Part shown: positions 46,430 through 59,300 of the stretch, in pieces
Numbering within the stretch: position 1 is the stretch's first letter
How the letters are laid out: each line of letters begins with the position of its first letter
Assembly: GCA_037176845.1 (NCBI GenBank)
Contig: JAYKXP010000123.1
Coordinates: forward strand, 1 to 64,000
Source of the DNA: Paramarasmius palmivorus
Taxonomy: Eukaryota > Basidiomycota > Agaricomycetes > Agaricales > Marasmiaceae
Direction: 5' to 3'
Length of the DNA: 64,000 nucleotides
Notes under the pieces: generated by a model
Databases searched by the model: none
What the model saw: the letters and a program-made list of their open reading frames with translations, nothing else
What the model was told of the DNA's origin: nothing
Made by a program: the position numbers and the translations under genes

Positions 46430-49400
46430 CAACACCCCATGCCTAACTCGAGGTAAATACATTACTCGTCGATAAACAATTTCATTGTTTCGACAAAGCT
46501 GTTCTCGCGTTCTTGGTGTTCGTATAGGATACCTGGAAAAGCTATTGTTAGCTCTCGTGTAGAGGAAGAATCGTTTGTTGGATCTACTTCACAGGAGCCC
46601 AACCTCCAGGTTGGCTCTTCCCAAAACCTTCGAAACATTCGGAGCCTTCCTCTTGACGTTTTCCAACACCCACCTCCCCTAGCCGCAACCTTTCGGATCC
46701 AGGTACCCAATTCATGAGCGAAAACAAAAGGTTTCGAGCGCTGACAATTCCTGGGGTTTACAGGATACCTGGGAACCATGCCTGCTGGTCGGTACAGAGA
46801 GATCGGCAATGAAAAGCTGCGATACAACATACCGAGTGTTGTCCTATAGTCGCCCAAGTTCAACCTTCATCCTCATTCTATCCTTCCTTGTCACCCATCC
46901 AAACCGCGAAAGACGCCTCTTCAACTTCCAGCCAGATGTACGTCAGGGAAAAAGCTAGAGAAATAAAGACACTCAACAGTCAGCCGAGAAACGAGCCATG
47001 AAAGAAGCAACTCACTTTGAGATACTGTACCATCGCCCATTCCAGCTGCCAATGGGTAGGTAAGAGGAAAGAAAAAAGGAAGGAAGGTTTGATGATGCTC
47101 GTGGTGCAAGACGTTGACAACGTCGTTTCCCACGACGTCCACGCTTCCTTTATCACCACCACGACCAAGGGGTGCGCAAGCGAGCAAGCGGTAATATGGA
47201 CTATGTTCAACCCCCCCCCTCCGTGGGAATTGATGTGCCGCTCGGCCATCCCACGGCATTATCAACGGCGTCATGATCCTACGTTGAAACAACGCTACTC
47301 CAACGCTACTCCAGCGTTAAAGCAACACTGAGAAATTAGCAGCAAGGACATAGAGGTATCTCTTAGCTTATACCAAGTGTAAAAACCAAGTACTATTCTA
47401 ATTGCCCAATTTGACTCTGCGTCCACTCGCCAACCACTCGCCCTTCATTCAAAACAGAAATGAGAAGATACGAAATAGATTGTCCTCGATGCTTTGGCAA
47501 GCATGTTGTTATTGGACGCACGGAAAGTTTGTCTTGAAAAGAGGGGTTCTCGCAACTTCGTTGGTGTGCAGTGACCCTAATCGCATTGCATTGGCAGTCT
47601 TCGAAATCAAAGGGTTCCGGAACAAGAAAGAAAAATCAGTGTTGGTCATTCAAGTTGGACCTCGGACGTCTTCACAACAGCTAAGGCCGGGATTGGCTCT
47701 AATGATGCAGAGACAATGAAAAACATGTCGACGCTTCCCGAGGCAACAAACAATGGTTCATGTTGTGATTCATATCTTAGCGGCACTTCGGAGAGATACA
47801 GCCGCTGAGTCGAAATGACATGAAGTAGGTGTTGAACCATCACGGTGCGGGTGGAGTGGATCAGGCTGTTCAACACATCTCAGCTTCAAAGCATCAGGAA
47901 GTGCAGCCATTCAATCGAAGTGCCCATACCAAAACAAGAAGTTGCACTATTCAGAAGTGAAAAAATCGACTCAAACTACTCCCTGTACCAACTGTGACAT
48001 TCCTCTTCACTACCTGCATTGATTGCCCAACATCGATCATCTAATAGCCTATCACACGCATGTGACAGGTGTATGAGACTATTGTTCCTCTGGACCGCAA
48101 CTTTGCTATTGAGATGTTCATCTTGCGAGCTGAAGAAGAACGTTTGGGAAACTTCAATTAAGTACATTGGAGGAGACAGCACAGTATAGATTGATACGGC
48201 GCACCTGATTCAGATGCGTTCAAAGAATTGGTCGAAAGCCAAAAGCGGGCCCTTAGTATCACTCAGGAGCGCGAGACGCGAGAATAGAAGGGGAAACGTA
48301 TTAGATAGAGTACTAGTTACATGTCGAAGAAAAATTGTCAATCGTCGATAAAGGCCGTTGATAATGCCGTGGGATGGCCGAGCGGCACATCAATTCCCAC
48401 GGAGGGGGGGGTCGAACATAGTCCATATTACCGCTTGCTCGCTTGCGCACCCCTTGACCACGACCCTCGGCTCGGGTCATCAACATCAACTCGGCTATTT
48501 CATTAGCTGTCTTCTCTTCTCTTATTATCGGATGTCCGAGGCATTCTTCCGTCCTCGTCCACATTGACATATCCGGCCAATCGAAAACCTTGGAGACGAG
48601 GGCTTGTTTGGGTTCCAGCTTCGAAAGGATGTTGAGGCTGTGGATATCTATCTTCGTTCGCTATTCGGGGAAAATCACGTCCTGTGTAGAGAGAATACTG
48701 AGACAATAACAGTCGGAGTCGAGGAGCATGGCATGTCTCAGCTCTGGTATGTGGAATCATTTACACCTGAGCTCACTGGATGCTAACTTCGAAGAAGTCA
48801 GCGATTATGGGTTGCGTATAGGTATCATGATGATTCGAGTTTGTAAAATGGTGCTGTGGGCCAAACGCGAGGTCAATTTGGGATTATGCGTAGCAGAATG
48901 AAGGCTACTCACCAAATCTATAACGACTAGATTTGATACCTCACGCCATCTAGGATGTGATACTTGGGAATATAGTCTAGGAGCTTCGTCTTCGTTCTGA
49001 CCTGAGAAGATAAGTGATGAATCAACAAGTCGCTGATTGAATCTAAGACCGTCTCACCCGAGTAGACTCATCATCATTATACTCAGGAGAAGCCCCTCAT
49101 GGTAATACGAGATAAGCAAGAAAAGGTAATGAATGAAAGAGGTATCCGGGAGCGATTTGGAAGGGCGTACTCGTTCTCGGTTGCGTGGATCGATTCGTTC
49201 CTTCACAATCAACGCTATCAAAGGTTGGTCCGAGTCTATTGCTCTGGAACGGCACAATACTAAAGAATGCACAGGGACTAAATGGAAATGCAAACCAGAA
49301 GGATACCTCCTGGTTGCCAACTCGCTATCGCAGGCCTGGAGAATCTCTTTTGTTCGACGTTGATCCATGCTCCCAGATGAAAGGTGTTCTAATGCCTTGG

Positions 49401-49450
49401 ACTCTGCCTTGCGTGGCCTTAATATACAGGTTTATCGAAGTGTTACGAAC
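46430..49450 (+). pseudogene. T-family gene, copy T5, split by a hAT-like insertion
   Basis: An intron at 46703-46763 (61 nt, CTGAC branch) matches the T1 intron. The landmark GTTTCCCACGACG begins at 47125. At 47165 the T sequence stops; it resumes at 48457 after a 1291 bp insert (plus 8 bp duplication), continuing with the GGGTCATCAACATCAACTCG context of T1. Right of the insert, GLFGFQLRKDVEAVDIYL and ITVGVEEHGMSQLWYVE align with T1 pieces. Confidence 0.5.
47166..48456. mobile_element. hAT-like non-autonomous transposon with about 104 bp TIRs
   Basis: The TIR 47166-47269 is the near-perfect inverse of 48354-48456 (differences: a C-run length and one base). The ends begin CAAGGGGTGCGC, and hAT ends often start CA[A/G]GG. 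An 8 bp direct repeat ACCACGAC flanks it (47158-47165 and 48457-48464), the hAT target size. Uninterrupted relatives of the target are in T1 and other T copies. The 1.08 kb interior has no transposase; a 105-codon plus frame at 47402-47719 is unrecognised. Confidence 0.85.
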
Positions 49451-49459
49451 ACTGCCAGC

Positions 49460-50920
49460 CAGTACAGAGGTATCTCTCGTCTGAAGAAACTAGATGGAGC
49501 ACATTCCGGGACGACCAGAGCATGAGGATCGTCTCGTCCATTCGAAGTAGCATTCAACGCCTACACCCAATTCTTTTCCTTCCAAAAGCTGCGGAGTAAT
49601 CAATATTCATTCGTTGGTTTGATATGGTGCAATACGAATCTGGAGAACACAGTGCGTCGGCGAATAATCTATCATGAGCAAGAGGACTAGTAAAGTGCCA
49701 TCTCTTGGGTTCAAGACGAGACTATCGTGGCGCTCATTGTTTATTCAATTATTTACTTCAATCAAGGGTAAGTTTCATCACCGTCAGCATTCAGAAAACC
49801 AACTCGACAAAAACGATAACGACTCACCTGCAGACGCAATTGTCCATTGTAGGTGCGCATCTCACGCAAGGAAAAGATAGCTGCGGTGGGACTAGGGAGA
49901 AGGAAGGTGTTATATGATGTGTCACTCGTGTTCACTCTTCATTAGGCAGATGATGGTCTTGTACCAATGTTGCGCATTGAGATGACCCAAGGAATGATAT
50001 TTTCTGGAGCGAAAAGATAAAAGGATAAGGACGAAATAGGGTAACGGCCTGAAAGGCATCTCAACACCTCATTCGTGTCTACCAGCCGACGGACATGTTT
50101 TGACAGTGCGTACCCAATCAGATGCTACGCCACCATGATCCAGTGAGTTTGAGGATGAAAAAACGCTTCCTAAAGCGCAAATATCGCGTTTAAGACCTGT
50201 GTGAAGAATAGACCTTGAGAGTTGAAGGTGCCTGATCACTCTAATCGCGACCTGAGTCTGGGTCTTCAACGAGTACTGGTAAGAATTCACATTAATGAGT
50301 GTATTGTGGTCAACAAGGACAGGATTATATACCTCAGGCGCCATATACCGTGACACACAACTCAGGACAAGGGAAAAGACGTACAGCTAGCCCGGCAGAT
50401 CCTCGAAGAGCGTTCGAGTGTTCCGTTGTTGGGACTCCCAATACTTACTGCCCTGATACTTTCGTTGGTGCAAGGCAAGGCAACGTCAGTAAATAGGAAA
50501 TCCCTTGAACGATATCAAGCTTTGCCTGCATCATCTTAGCGTTCGGAATTTGGTATGATACAACCAGACCGAGTCTCTAGGCGGAAAAGTCAGAAAACCA
50601 CCATAATGAGGATAGCCCTATGAAGGAAAGATAACGTACCGGCTGGAATAGTGTTGTGGTAGTTCGGGCTCGAGTCGATTGGCCTGCTCCTGCGAGCTTT
50701 CATTTGGTAGACCAAAATTTCAAAGGACTGTCGATTTAGTCTATGATAAGTCTCACTCTGAATATACTATAGTAAACCTACAATCGTTGAAAGCTCTGTC
50801 CATCTCCGAAAGCTCAAGGTTGCCTATCGATACGAGCTCGCAACAAGGCATCGAAACAAAATGTTTCTATTCAAACAACCAGCGACAAAGAAACGGAATA
50901 CAGATAGCAATAAGAATGAT
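49460..50920. other. No intact gene
   Basis: Scattered short frames and donor-like sites on minus (for example ACGTACCGGC near 50635) suggest relic exons. I cannot assign them. Confidence 0.3.
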
Positions 50921-51013
50921 TGGGTATATGATGAATGCGACAACAGATGAACCTAGAACAGTTGAAGAGAACATCAGCTAACCAATTCATCAATCAAAGA
51001 AAAACATACCTCA

Positions 51014-52531
51014 TCACCCAATATTCGGGACGAACATCGTCCACTCAACATCCTGATACGCACTCCTCGGAAGATCTCTCAGCGGCGGGCATAAACCCAC
51101 AACATACGCCAAGGAAAGCATAACCGAAACAGTCACGAAAACACCAGGCATATCCGAGTTCGGATGACCACGTAAAACTCCCGCGCAGAGGAAATAGTAC
51201 GCCAAAGTAACGGTTTGGTATGGGATACAACGCACGGCGCCGAAGAGAGCTGCTGCCCCGTAGACGATGTGGAGAGGATCTTTGTGGAGTCTGAAGATCT
51301 GAAGGATATGGGATTGCCATGTAGCTGCGGTTCTCTTCGTCTTGGAGGAGAATCCAGCATGTGAAGGCATGACATGGGATCAAAATCGGAAGGAGTAAAA
51401 TTCGGAAGAATATGGTGCCGAGGGTCGTTTGGAGAAGTTGGTAGCGTAGATGTAGTCGATAACAGCGAGGATACCCTCGCAGCACACCCCCCAGATCGTC
51501 TCCTTTCGGCTCTCGATCGCACATCTCTCCGTTTGGCGCCAATACACCCGAACAGGATAGCCCACGTGAAGCGGCTTGTTCCACGGTTGTGGAGAGCGAA
51601 GTCAACAGTGATGATTTCGATTTCTGTGATACGAAGCCTTCTACCGCACGAGCGATGATTTGAATTACGGCGATGAATTCGGAGATAAAGTCGGCGTGAC
51701 TTCGTCTTCGGTAATGGTAATGTATCCTTCAGCGAGGAGGAATTCGAGAAGGCATGATGTATTCGATGGGGTATCGATGAGTAGAGGCCTTTCTTGTATC
51801 CCGTGTGAGAAGAATTCGGATGTATGAAAATAGTTGTGAAATGTACCGGAAGGACTTTCGTGTTCTTTGGTATCCTGTATAGGAACATAAGATCAGCATG
51901 AGAACGACAACCAATTTCGACACGGACTTACCTGAACTGGGTGCGGCTGAGGAATATGCGATTATGCCCTGGTTCCTTCTACGCGTACTCGTGCTGATCC
52001 CCAATCTGACTTGTCCATGCTCAACTACTCAGTATCTATCTCTTCTAGAAGCATCCCATAAATACCCACAGAAGACGCCTCCATCATATAGCGTGAAACG
52101 TCCCATAATCACGAGGAAGCCGTGTGTCATTCCCTAGCCGTACTCTGTCAGAAGAGCATTAGCTAGGCACCGGGAATAAACTAAACACGCACTTTTGAAC
52201 TTTTCTCCGCTCTCCTTCGCCTTCTCCCGCTGGTTCATTGCCCATAATATCATAGATTCTGGCGCAAATGTTGCAATAATTATCGATTCAACGTTCTGGT
52301 AAAAGACGACCGCCGGATGCCATCGGTTCTGCCATTTCCTCATGATTGGAAAGTTGGGGCAAATGGTAGATGACAGATACCGACAAGCTGCTCCGTATCG
52401 TAAAGATAGTGGTGCAACGGCCGTTCATGCTCGATGCATTCACCGGTATTGGAGTCGAAGGGTGTGGTTTCGTTGGAAGTAGTAGCGGAGGCGATAGGCG
52501 TTGCGAGAGCAAAGAGGGGGAACATTGCCAC
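51014..52531 (-). pseudogene. M3: broken third copy of the M membrane-protein family
   Basis: It starts MFPLFALATPIASATTSN and keeps FDSNTGECIEH, then shifts frame at least twice before QNVESIIIATFAPESMILWA and REKAKESGEKFK. The first intron site is kept (GTGCGT..ACAG), and exon 2 opens with an in-frame TAG where M1 and M2 have Trp, then GMTHGFLVIMGRF. Exon 3 shows RIAxxxEG- and WF-type remains with more shifts, and ends DLPRSAYQDVEWTMFVPNIG, like the M1/M2 tail. It is clearly non-functional and lies on the opposite strand to M1 and M2. Confidence 0.8.
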
Positions 52532-52639
52532 TGGACGGGCAGGGAGTAGAGGAAAGCAGAATCAACGCCTTTAGTCCATGAGCGTGCTGAGGAGATTGGG
52601 CTGTTGGAAGCGAAAAGGAAGCGACGATGGAAGAAAATT

Positions 52640-54050
52640 TGTGCCATGTGGCAAGGATGACAGGTGATGCCATTCAATATCACTCGGCTCCGAGCTTCTC
52701 CGAGGCAATTTTGGTTCTTTCTCTTTCTCGCACACTCCCGACCGCTCAGGTAGCAATTCCATCCTGCGACTCCTCTTATCCTCATCAACCTCAATCTACC
52801 AACGTCCGGAATAAAAGTCCTCCTCCCATTCCCTCGGTTCATCACTCCACCGACTCTTCCGCACCAGATAGAAGTTTACAGCAAGTGTCCGAGCAGCGTG
52901 AAGAATTTCAGAGGACTCCGGCGATTCTTGATGCGAGGCGAGTAGTTGGTCCACACTTCGCTCCCTGAACCTTCCCAACCTCATTTATCAGCGGAACCTT
53001 TGCTCATACATCCGCCGATTCCCTGTGCAGCCTGCATCGTTCCTCAACTCGCTCCCCTCGAGGCAACTACTGCCGCGGATGTGTCCGTCACCATCAGAAA
53101 GTCTTCTGTGCTGATGCCATCTCCTTTCCTGTCTAATCAACGCTTTCGTGCCGACAAGAAGCGTCACAATATCACGCTCCGACACTCTCGCTCACTTTCA
53201 CAATTCACATATCTTCTTGTCCTCCTCGACCATAATATGCCCGCGTCTGGAGAAGCACCTCCTCCCATCCTTCTGGTCCATCACATCCCCGCATCACCGA
53301 CTTCAACGCCCCAACACCGAGGTTTGCCGCTATCCACTATCCGAACTGGAAGATTGCTCGTAAGGCAGGAATGCGGTCTTGTGGAGAGCGTTGAGAAGAG
53401 TCGTGACCGGCTGGTATGGGTGACCGGCTGGTATGGGTGCCAGGCGAGTTGTCGATCCATTTTCTCGGTATAAGAACAATCCTAACGTCGTTTTCCAGGA
53501 AATTCTTGCCCTTATATCCGCCAATTCCCTGCGCAGCCTACACCCGTCCTCTAACTCGCTCGTCTCAACGCAACGACTATTCATACGCATGCCGCCGATG
53601 TGTTCAACTCCAGCAGGAGGTCCTATGAGCTGTTCCCCCCTCCTCTTTTCTTTCTAATCACCGATCTCCTGCCGACGGGAAACGTGCCAAGTTCAAACAC
53701 TCCCACTCTCACTCACGGCCGCTCATTCAAAACTTGCGTATCTTTTTCTCCTCTTCTACCCTGATATGGTATCGTTCGGAGTGAAGAGTCTGGATCCTCG
53801 GCTCATTACGTTCCATATCGCCGAGTTCAAAGATCCAATTTTGCAACTATGGAGCATTCGAACGGGAAGGTTAGTCGTAGTACAGGGTACGGATGCTGTC
53901 TAGTGAAGAGTGTCGATCATAGCCTGCGGGTTGGTGCAAGGTGAGTATTTGGTCCACATTTTCGATACAAGAATGATTCTGAAGTCGATTTCAGTAGAAT
54001 CCTTGCTCATATATCCAAACAAAGACCTTCCAGAAGCCATACCAGCGTGA
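52640..54050 (+). repeat. Degenerate tandem array of about 500 bp coding-like units
   Basis: Three related stretches begin near 52.75, 53.23 and 53.76 kb. Each has a PPPI..VHH-like or LITFHIAEFKDPI piece, then a (S)IRTGRLLV piece, then a G.RRVV..HF..K piece, then ALISANSLRSLH- or EPLLIHPPIP-type sequence. SIRTGRLVVVQG and LWSIRTGR recall WD/F-box-type fungal repeats, but this is weak. Frames drift, so no whole protein is made. A 17 bp direct repeat (GACCGGCTGGTATGGGT) occurs twice at 53404-53437. Confidence 0.45.
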
Positions 54051-54059
54051 ATGCCATCA

Positions 54060-54790
54060 CATTCCAGTAAAGCCCTTATCCATCTGCTACTCCCAGCTGT
54101 AATCATCAGCGCGGCGCAGATTTCGTGCCTTGTTCGCTTCGGTTCCTACCCGTTCAACACCATCAGAGCAACTCAGGGTTATACATACCAGCACGGTGGA
54201 GGCGGTAGGCGTTCGGTTAGGATTAATGCCTGGGGTGGTTGTCCTTTGTACTTTTCTCTTCTATTCCCTTATCCTACCTCTCTATCTATTCTTTCTGTTG
54301 GTTACTCTCTGCTCCAATTCAACTCTGCTTTGGGACTTTGACAGTCAAAGAGTAAAAGACTGTCCAATCCTACGCGACGAATCAGTCTTTTCTCTGTTGA
54401 CCGTCGTACTGTGGTTCGCAACCTGTAGTTCCTTTGCTTTATCTCACCCCCCTATCTGGTATCTTCACCTTTTCTGCTCGAGATAACATTATCGTTTATC
54501 TAGATTGGAAGAACGTGTCTGTGACAACTACGTCGATGTAAGTATCTTTCGCGAACAACAGTAATACACGTAATCATTTGGATTCTCATGATTCCAAGAT
54601 GTACAGTTGCATCGATTTGTATCGAATGGGAAGGTACAGGTGTTCGTTACGATACGCCCGTGAGCATTGCAATCGCAGGGGACACTCGATGAGTCGTAAA
54701 CTCGTGACTCGAACTCGCCGAGATCAGTTATCTCACCGGCCGCAGGCCGTGTGATGTCATAGCCATCAAGCGGAAATTTGGCTAAGTACA
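54060..54790. other. Short hydrophobic frames, no clear gene
   Basis: A plus frame at 54130-54486 is rich in Leu/Phe/Val (FLFYSLILPLYLFFLLV) and may be a decayed membrane exon. A minus frame at 54528-54791 is Cys-rich. Neither can be linked to a family. Confidence 0.25.
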
Positions 54791-54794
54791 AGAC

Positions 54795-55048
54795 TACGAC
54801 GACCGCGCAGCGGTCCCACTGCGCGAAGCGCCCCCTAGCTCCCCTACGCTGAGCGCAGCGAAGCGTCAGTTAGGGGTTCGGGGTTAGAGGGGGGGGTGCA
54901 GGGGGGGGAACGCCCCCGCAAGAAGGGTTAGGGGATTGAAGATATTTATAAGGGGGGGTGCGGGGGGGAACGCCCCGTGGTTAGGGGTTAGGGTTAGGGA
55001 TTAGGCTTCCATGTATTTTAAAAGCTAAAATACAGCAGAATAGCTCAG
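54795..55048. repeat. G-rich, telomere-like terminal block
   Basis: A GC-rich segment (GCGCAGCGGTCCCACTGCGC, then GAGCGCAGCG) is followed by two copies of a GGGGGGGTGC[A/G]GGGGGG...AACGCCCC unit (about 54891-54918 and 54953-54982). GGTTAGGGGTTAGGGTTAGG follows at about 54980-55002. It has strong G-quadruplex potential. It directly precedes the inverted-repeat arm, so it may be the outer terminus of the large element. Confidence 0.7.
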
Positions 55049-55172
55049 AAATGTAGGTATAACTATGTGGAACTAGGTTTTGACGACGCGACGCGTCGTG
55101 TCAGGTGAGTGGAAAAATGATGTCATTACGGTGATCTCGCCGTTATCTCTTATCAGTTTACGACTCATCAAG
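55049..55172 (+). repeat. Terminal inverted repeat arm, left
   Basis: This 124 bp is the reverse complement of 63877-63999 with 7 mismatches by eye (about 94%). It contains GACGCGACGCGTCG and a CAG|GTGAG ... TTATCAG pair that would define a 52 nt intron when read inward. Confidence 0.85.
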
Positions 55173-55199
55173 TGTACTCTCTTGCAATCGAGCGAAGCA

Positions 55200-58100
55200 T
55201 GTCAGGAATTCTTAACCCCGTGTTGTAAGTATCGAGCACGAAAGATGACACAAATCACCGAGAATCGCAGAATCGAGCAGCCACTTATTTACTCCATCAT
55301 GCTGAGAACTAGTAACGGTAAGCTGAATATAGGAATTCAAGATAATTATAACGATACAATGGACGAAAAGGTGTCACTTACCTCCAACTCCGAAACTGAA
55401 TGAGCTGGCCAAGGCACAACAGAAACGCCGATAGACCATTAACAATAGTACTATCGAGGTATCAGACTGGAAGATATCATTTTAGTAGTTGCACCAGCGA
55501 ACGATGTGGAAACGTACTTGAGAAAATGAGAACATTGCCCACGAAAGGCTCATATTCAGGCTGCAGATCCAGAATGATGCGATGACTGGTTCAACGTTAG
55601 CACCGTTATTGAATCAAGCACGTCGATCGTCTGCCAACGCCTATACGTTATACAGGTAGCTTTGATCGCAAAAACGTCTTTGTAGAATGATGCAGGGGAT
55701 TACAGATAGACGCATTTCTGGGTCATCTTGATGGGAGATTGCGACAAAGAGGTATCTAGTTGCAGGTGATGTATCGACATTCATTAGATATGTGGGGCAA
55801 AAGGCCATACGGACACTTACCATGCCAATGAGCACAAAGCTGTGCTCAGAGTGAGCACACCGGCGTCCTGCAGCGGTATGAGAGCACTAAAACGCACCTA
55901 GTCAGTTTCTAGTAACCGAAGGCTTCTAGTCTTCTCAACGACCCTATCTTTTGGCCATGAAAAATCCTCGGTTGGGAGCTATGGAGATTAAAAAGTAGTT
56001 TTGAGCTCGACGGCGGTCGTATCAACGAGCCATGAAAAAGGAACGTACCACTAGATACTGTAATGCTTTCAGTCGAACAGTTTAGTTTCATCCTGCCGTT
56101 CCTTGTCCCTTCAATGTCACATCTGCGGAAGTGGCATTCATTGAGACTGAGGACAAGAATTGGCCCATGTGCCAAAGTCACACCCACCATCGCCAGTTAT
56201 ACGACACGATTAGGAAGGGCCGTTAAGGCTGCATACGGCATACCCCATCACGAACTATAGCTATTGTGCATGAATACCGCGCGTGGAAAGATACAAAAAC
56301 TTAATTTCGGCGCCGAGGGGGTGTAGCACTCACAGATGCATTGATCATCAGTGGTAGTCTATTGACAGCGCTGTATTATGATACAAGAACAAGGCGGCCA
56401 CGATTGTAAGAATGTTACCGCAATCCTCCGCAATCCAGAATCACATTAGTAGCCACGTTATCGGACGAGTCCTGGGCTAAACCCGAGCTTTTAAGTATAA
56501 TGACTTGAACGTATGGACCACTTGCCCTAAAAGTAGCCTTTGACCACGCGAAATGCATCAATAATATTTGAATGCTTGAGGTATTTGTCATCGCCAGCGC
56601 TACTAGTATGCCGGGGTGAATACATTGTTCCTGAGCTGGTTACAAGAAAACACATATCGATCTCGTATGAGAATACTGCCGAGTAACACCCTGATGTGTG
56701 GCTCGGACACTGTTCCCAGGAATGTACACTTCTCGGAAGTCTCACCAGCTGTTTTAATATGTGAACCAGTTTCAAAGGTTATAGTATCTAGCAGCAACAT
56801 GATATTGTGAGGAAGATAAAAGATAGGAAATGAAATGCCGCGTACTCAGTGTTGTGGTATCAAATAGCGAAAGCTGGAGTGTCACAGCCGAAGTATGGCT
56901 AGAACGACAGGGGCACTTACACTGGTAACAGACACAAGGCTAGCACGACTAGGAGCTGAATAAATCCACCCTATCTATAGTTGAGATCTTGGGTCAGCTC
57001 CAGAGCAAAGCGTGAGCAAATCAACAAGGACAAAACGCGTAGCACTGACCATGGAGTGCCAACCAAGCTTAAGATATCGGTCCTCCGAGCAGCCATCCAA
57101 ACGATTTACCGAACGTGACATGTCGAGGAATAGAAAACGAAGAGGCCGGGTAAATCTTGCGATACTTTTACATTTTGACATCCGAAATCTAACGTATTCG
57201 CTAGTCAAAGTCACGGCCACGACGGCGGGGTCACCAGCTACACAATCGATAAACGATGATATGAGAAAAGGTTCGTCTCAGTAGAGAAGGCTTAAGCACA
57301 CAGGGAAGAGCTCCAGGAGATGTGATGCACTTAGAAAGAGAAAAGTAAGCACAGGTGACAACAAGCACTACTTACTGCAACACATGAAGACAGTCACCCA
57401 GCGAACATAAATGAGTTCTGCCCGACCTGGAGTTAGTAGATTGAACGATCGCTTGACTTATGTCAGTATAAGAATACATAGGACAAAGTAGACACGAGTT
57501 TACCTTAGACCACCACGAGAGCGAAATGGGCAAATAACAGAAATAGCTCATCGCGAAGATAGCATAGAGTAATTGAAAGCTCTCATATGTATCGAGATAG
57601 ATTGCACCGTGACTACAGGATACACCAAAAGGCATACTAAACGTACCTGAATGATGCTTGAACATTTCAAAATCAAGAGCCTTGCCTCAGGGCGTCCGTG
57701 TACCTTGAATGCGCCTACAAGGGCTGATTGCACCTGTTATAATTCACAGGGAGTATGTGCGTAAGCAACACTCACCTTCAGGGCTTGTACCGAAAAATAC
57801 AGATATAACAAAACAGATACTCCAATAAAGATATGATTCAGCTTGAGATCCTGCGGCTTCTCTTGCCCAGATTAGCATAGTCCTCTTTCCGCCAGCATGA
57901 GCATAGCATGCAATTCCTTCGCTCGTGAAACCTAGGTTTGCGTGGTTGCTTGAGTAAGGATTACACACGGGAAATGTGACCACGACGTACCTGGTAAGGT
58001 CTTTCGTACTCGTAACGCTGGCGTTCATCGAAGTGAGGCACCACCTACGTAGGACGAACAGGTTAATCAGTATGCCGATCTGAGAAACAAGGTATCACGG

Positions 58101-59300
58101 ACCTTCACCGCGAGAATATAAACTGCTCACCAACGAAAATGTAGCGAAGGAACCACCTAATGAGCACCTGTGGAATACCTCGTCGGCTCCGGTCATTAGG
58201 GGTACCGAAGGTGAAATCAATATCCTAATTCGAATGTTGACTAGTCAAAGTCATATTAGTAGCGTGTCGCATCATGCATGCACGCGGAAACATACCGACA
58301 CAGCCCAGTTGGTACAGCTAGAACTGACAGATATAACACCAGCTTCATCGAGTATAGCTGTAGCATGACCGGATACCAACGTGAGTAGAGGTGCTTTCAA
58401 TGTGGCCGTTTCTATATCGATGTCGTAGTCTTCAGGCGCATGTTGAATCTGAATATAGCAAACTTACCTGGGAGTATCGACGGGCACCGCGCTTCGATGA
58501 CAGGTAATGGGACTGGGAGACGGGAAGAGCGTTTCAGGCGTGGTGTAGACATCCTACAGAAGGAGAATAATTCAGCCTTGATCGTTTCAATCTTTAGAGG
58601 AAGTGAGGACACGACAGGAGGAATCTGAGGGGATAGAGACAGAGATAGGTAATGAAGGAAGAGCCACGTACATAATTCAGGTCCCAACCACCAAACTGGC
58701 CTCAAACATCGACACCAGTTGTCTCTGCACCTCATCTCTGCCTGTCTTTGGCCTAGGCCGTCTTGTCCTAATACGATGTTCCAGCTAGATAAGTTGGGTT
58801 TTGACGTGTTGCACGTTGGGGAATATCTATGAGAAGAATGTGAGTACGATAAAGACGTAGATGGGTGAGAACACATACGGCCAAGTAGAAGCGTGCTGCA
58901 TATCCACAGCACACAAAGGAATGGTCGCTGCATCGAGAAGAGCGCGTTGAAGGGGTCGGGTGGTAGGGGCGTAAGCTGGATGTTCTTGCAAGGGCATGGT
59001 GTTCGTCAAGCCTGTGGGAGGGGATGTCGGATGGGTAAAAGGAAGGAGGAGAATATATCGGAGGCTAAAGAGGATGCAGACTAAATTGCCGCGCTCTATA
59101 GCGTAGAAGGGAGTAAAGAGAGTGGGATGATCGTATTGGAGATCCAGGGACAAGTCGTACAGCAGAAGGCGGCAAGGGGCATTAACATGGTTTTTGGGTG
59201 CTTGAAGTCGGTGTTGCGATTGGCTGGGTGATCTGTAGGCGTACGGTCGGCGGAGGACCCAAAGAAAAGGAAAGAAGAGAGCAAAAGGAAGCGGAGGAAT
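55200..59300 (-). pseudogene. R-family gene, copy R6
   Basis: The best-kept R copy. An intron at 58827-58878 (52 nt) matches R1 and R7. The 5' exon frame is open over 200 codons (58827-59438, of which the promoter part is probably untranslated), with FTPFYAIERGNLVCILFSL, RYILLLPFTHP and LLDAATIPLCAVDMQHA. Next comes RLPVPLPVIEARCPSILPG before a GTAAG donor near 58.46 kb. Downstream exons HIFIGVSVLLYLYFSVQALK (57.8 kb) and YFCYLPISLSWWSK (57.5 kb) are membrane-like. Other exons to 55.2 kb are short and partly stopped. Possibly a multi-pass membrane protein in its ancestral form. Confidence 0.5.

Noticed and set aside
54980..55010. TTAGGG-type repeats read as a chromosome end
   Set aside because: Only about three imperfect repeats, internal, and followed by a long inverted-repeat arm. 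More likely an element terminus or interstitial repeat.
55080..55403. 107-codon frame starting in the left TIR arm
   Set aside because: The same start is read from the right arm because the arms are copies. The frames diverge at once beyond the arm, so it is a by-product of the repeat.
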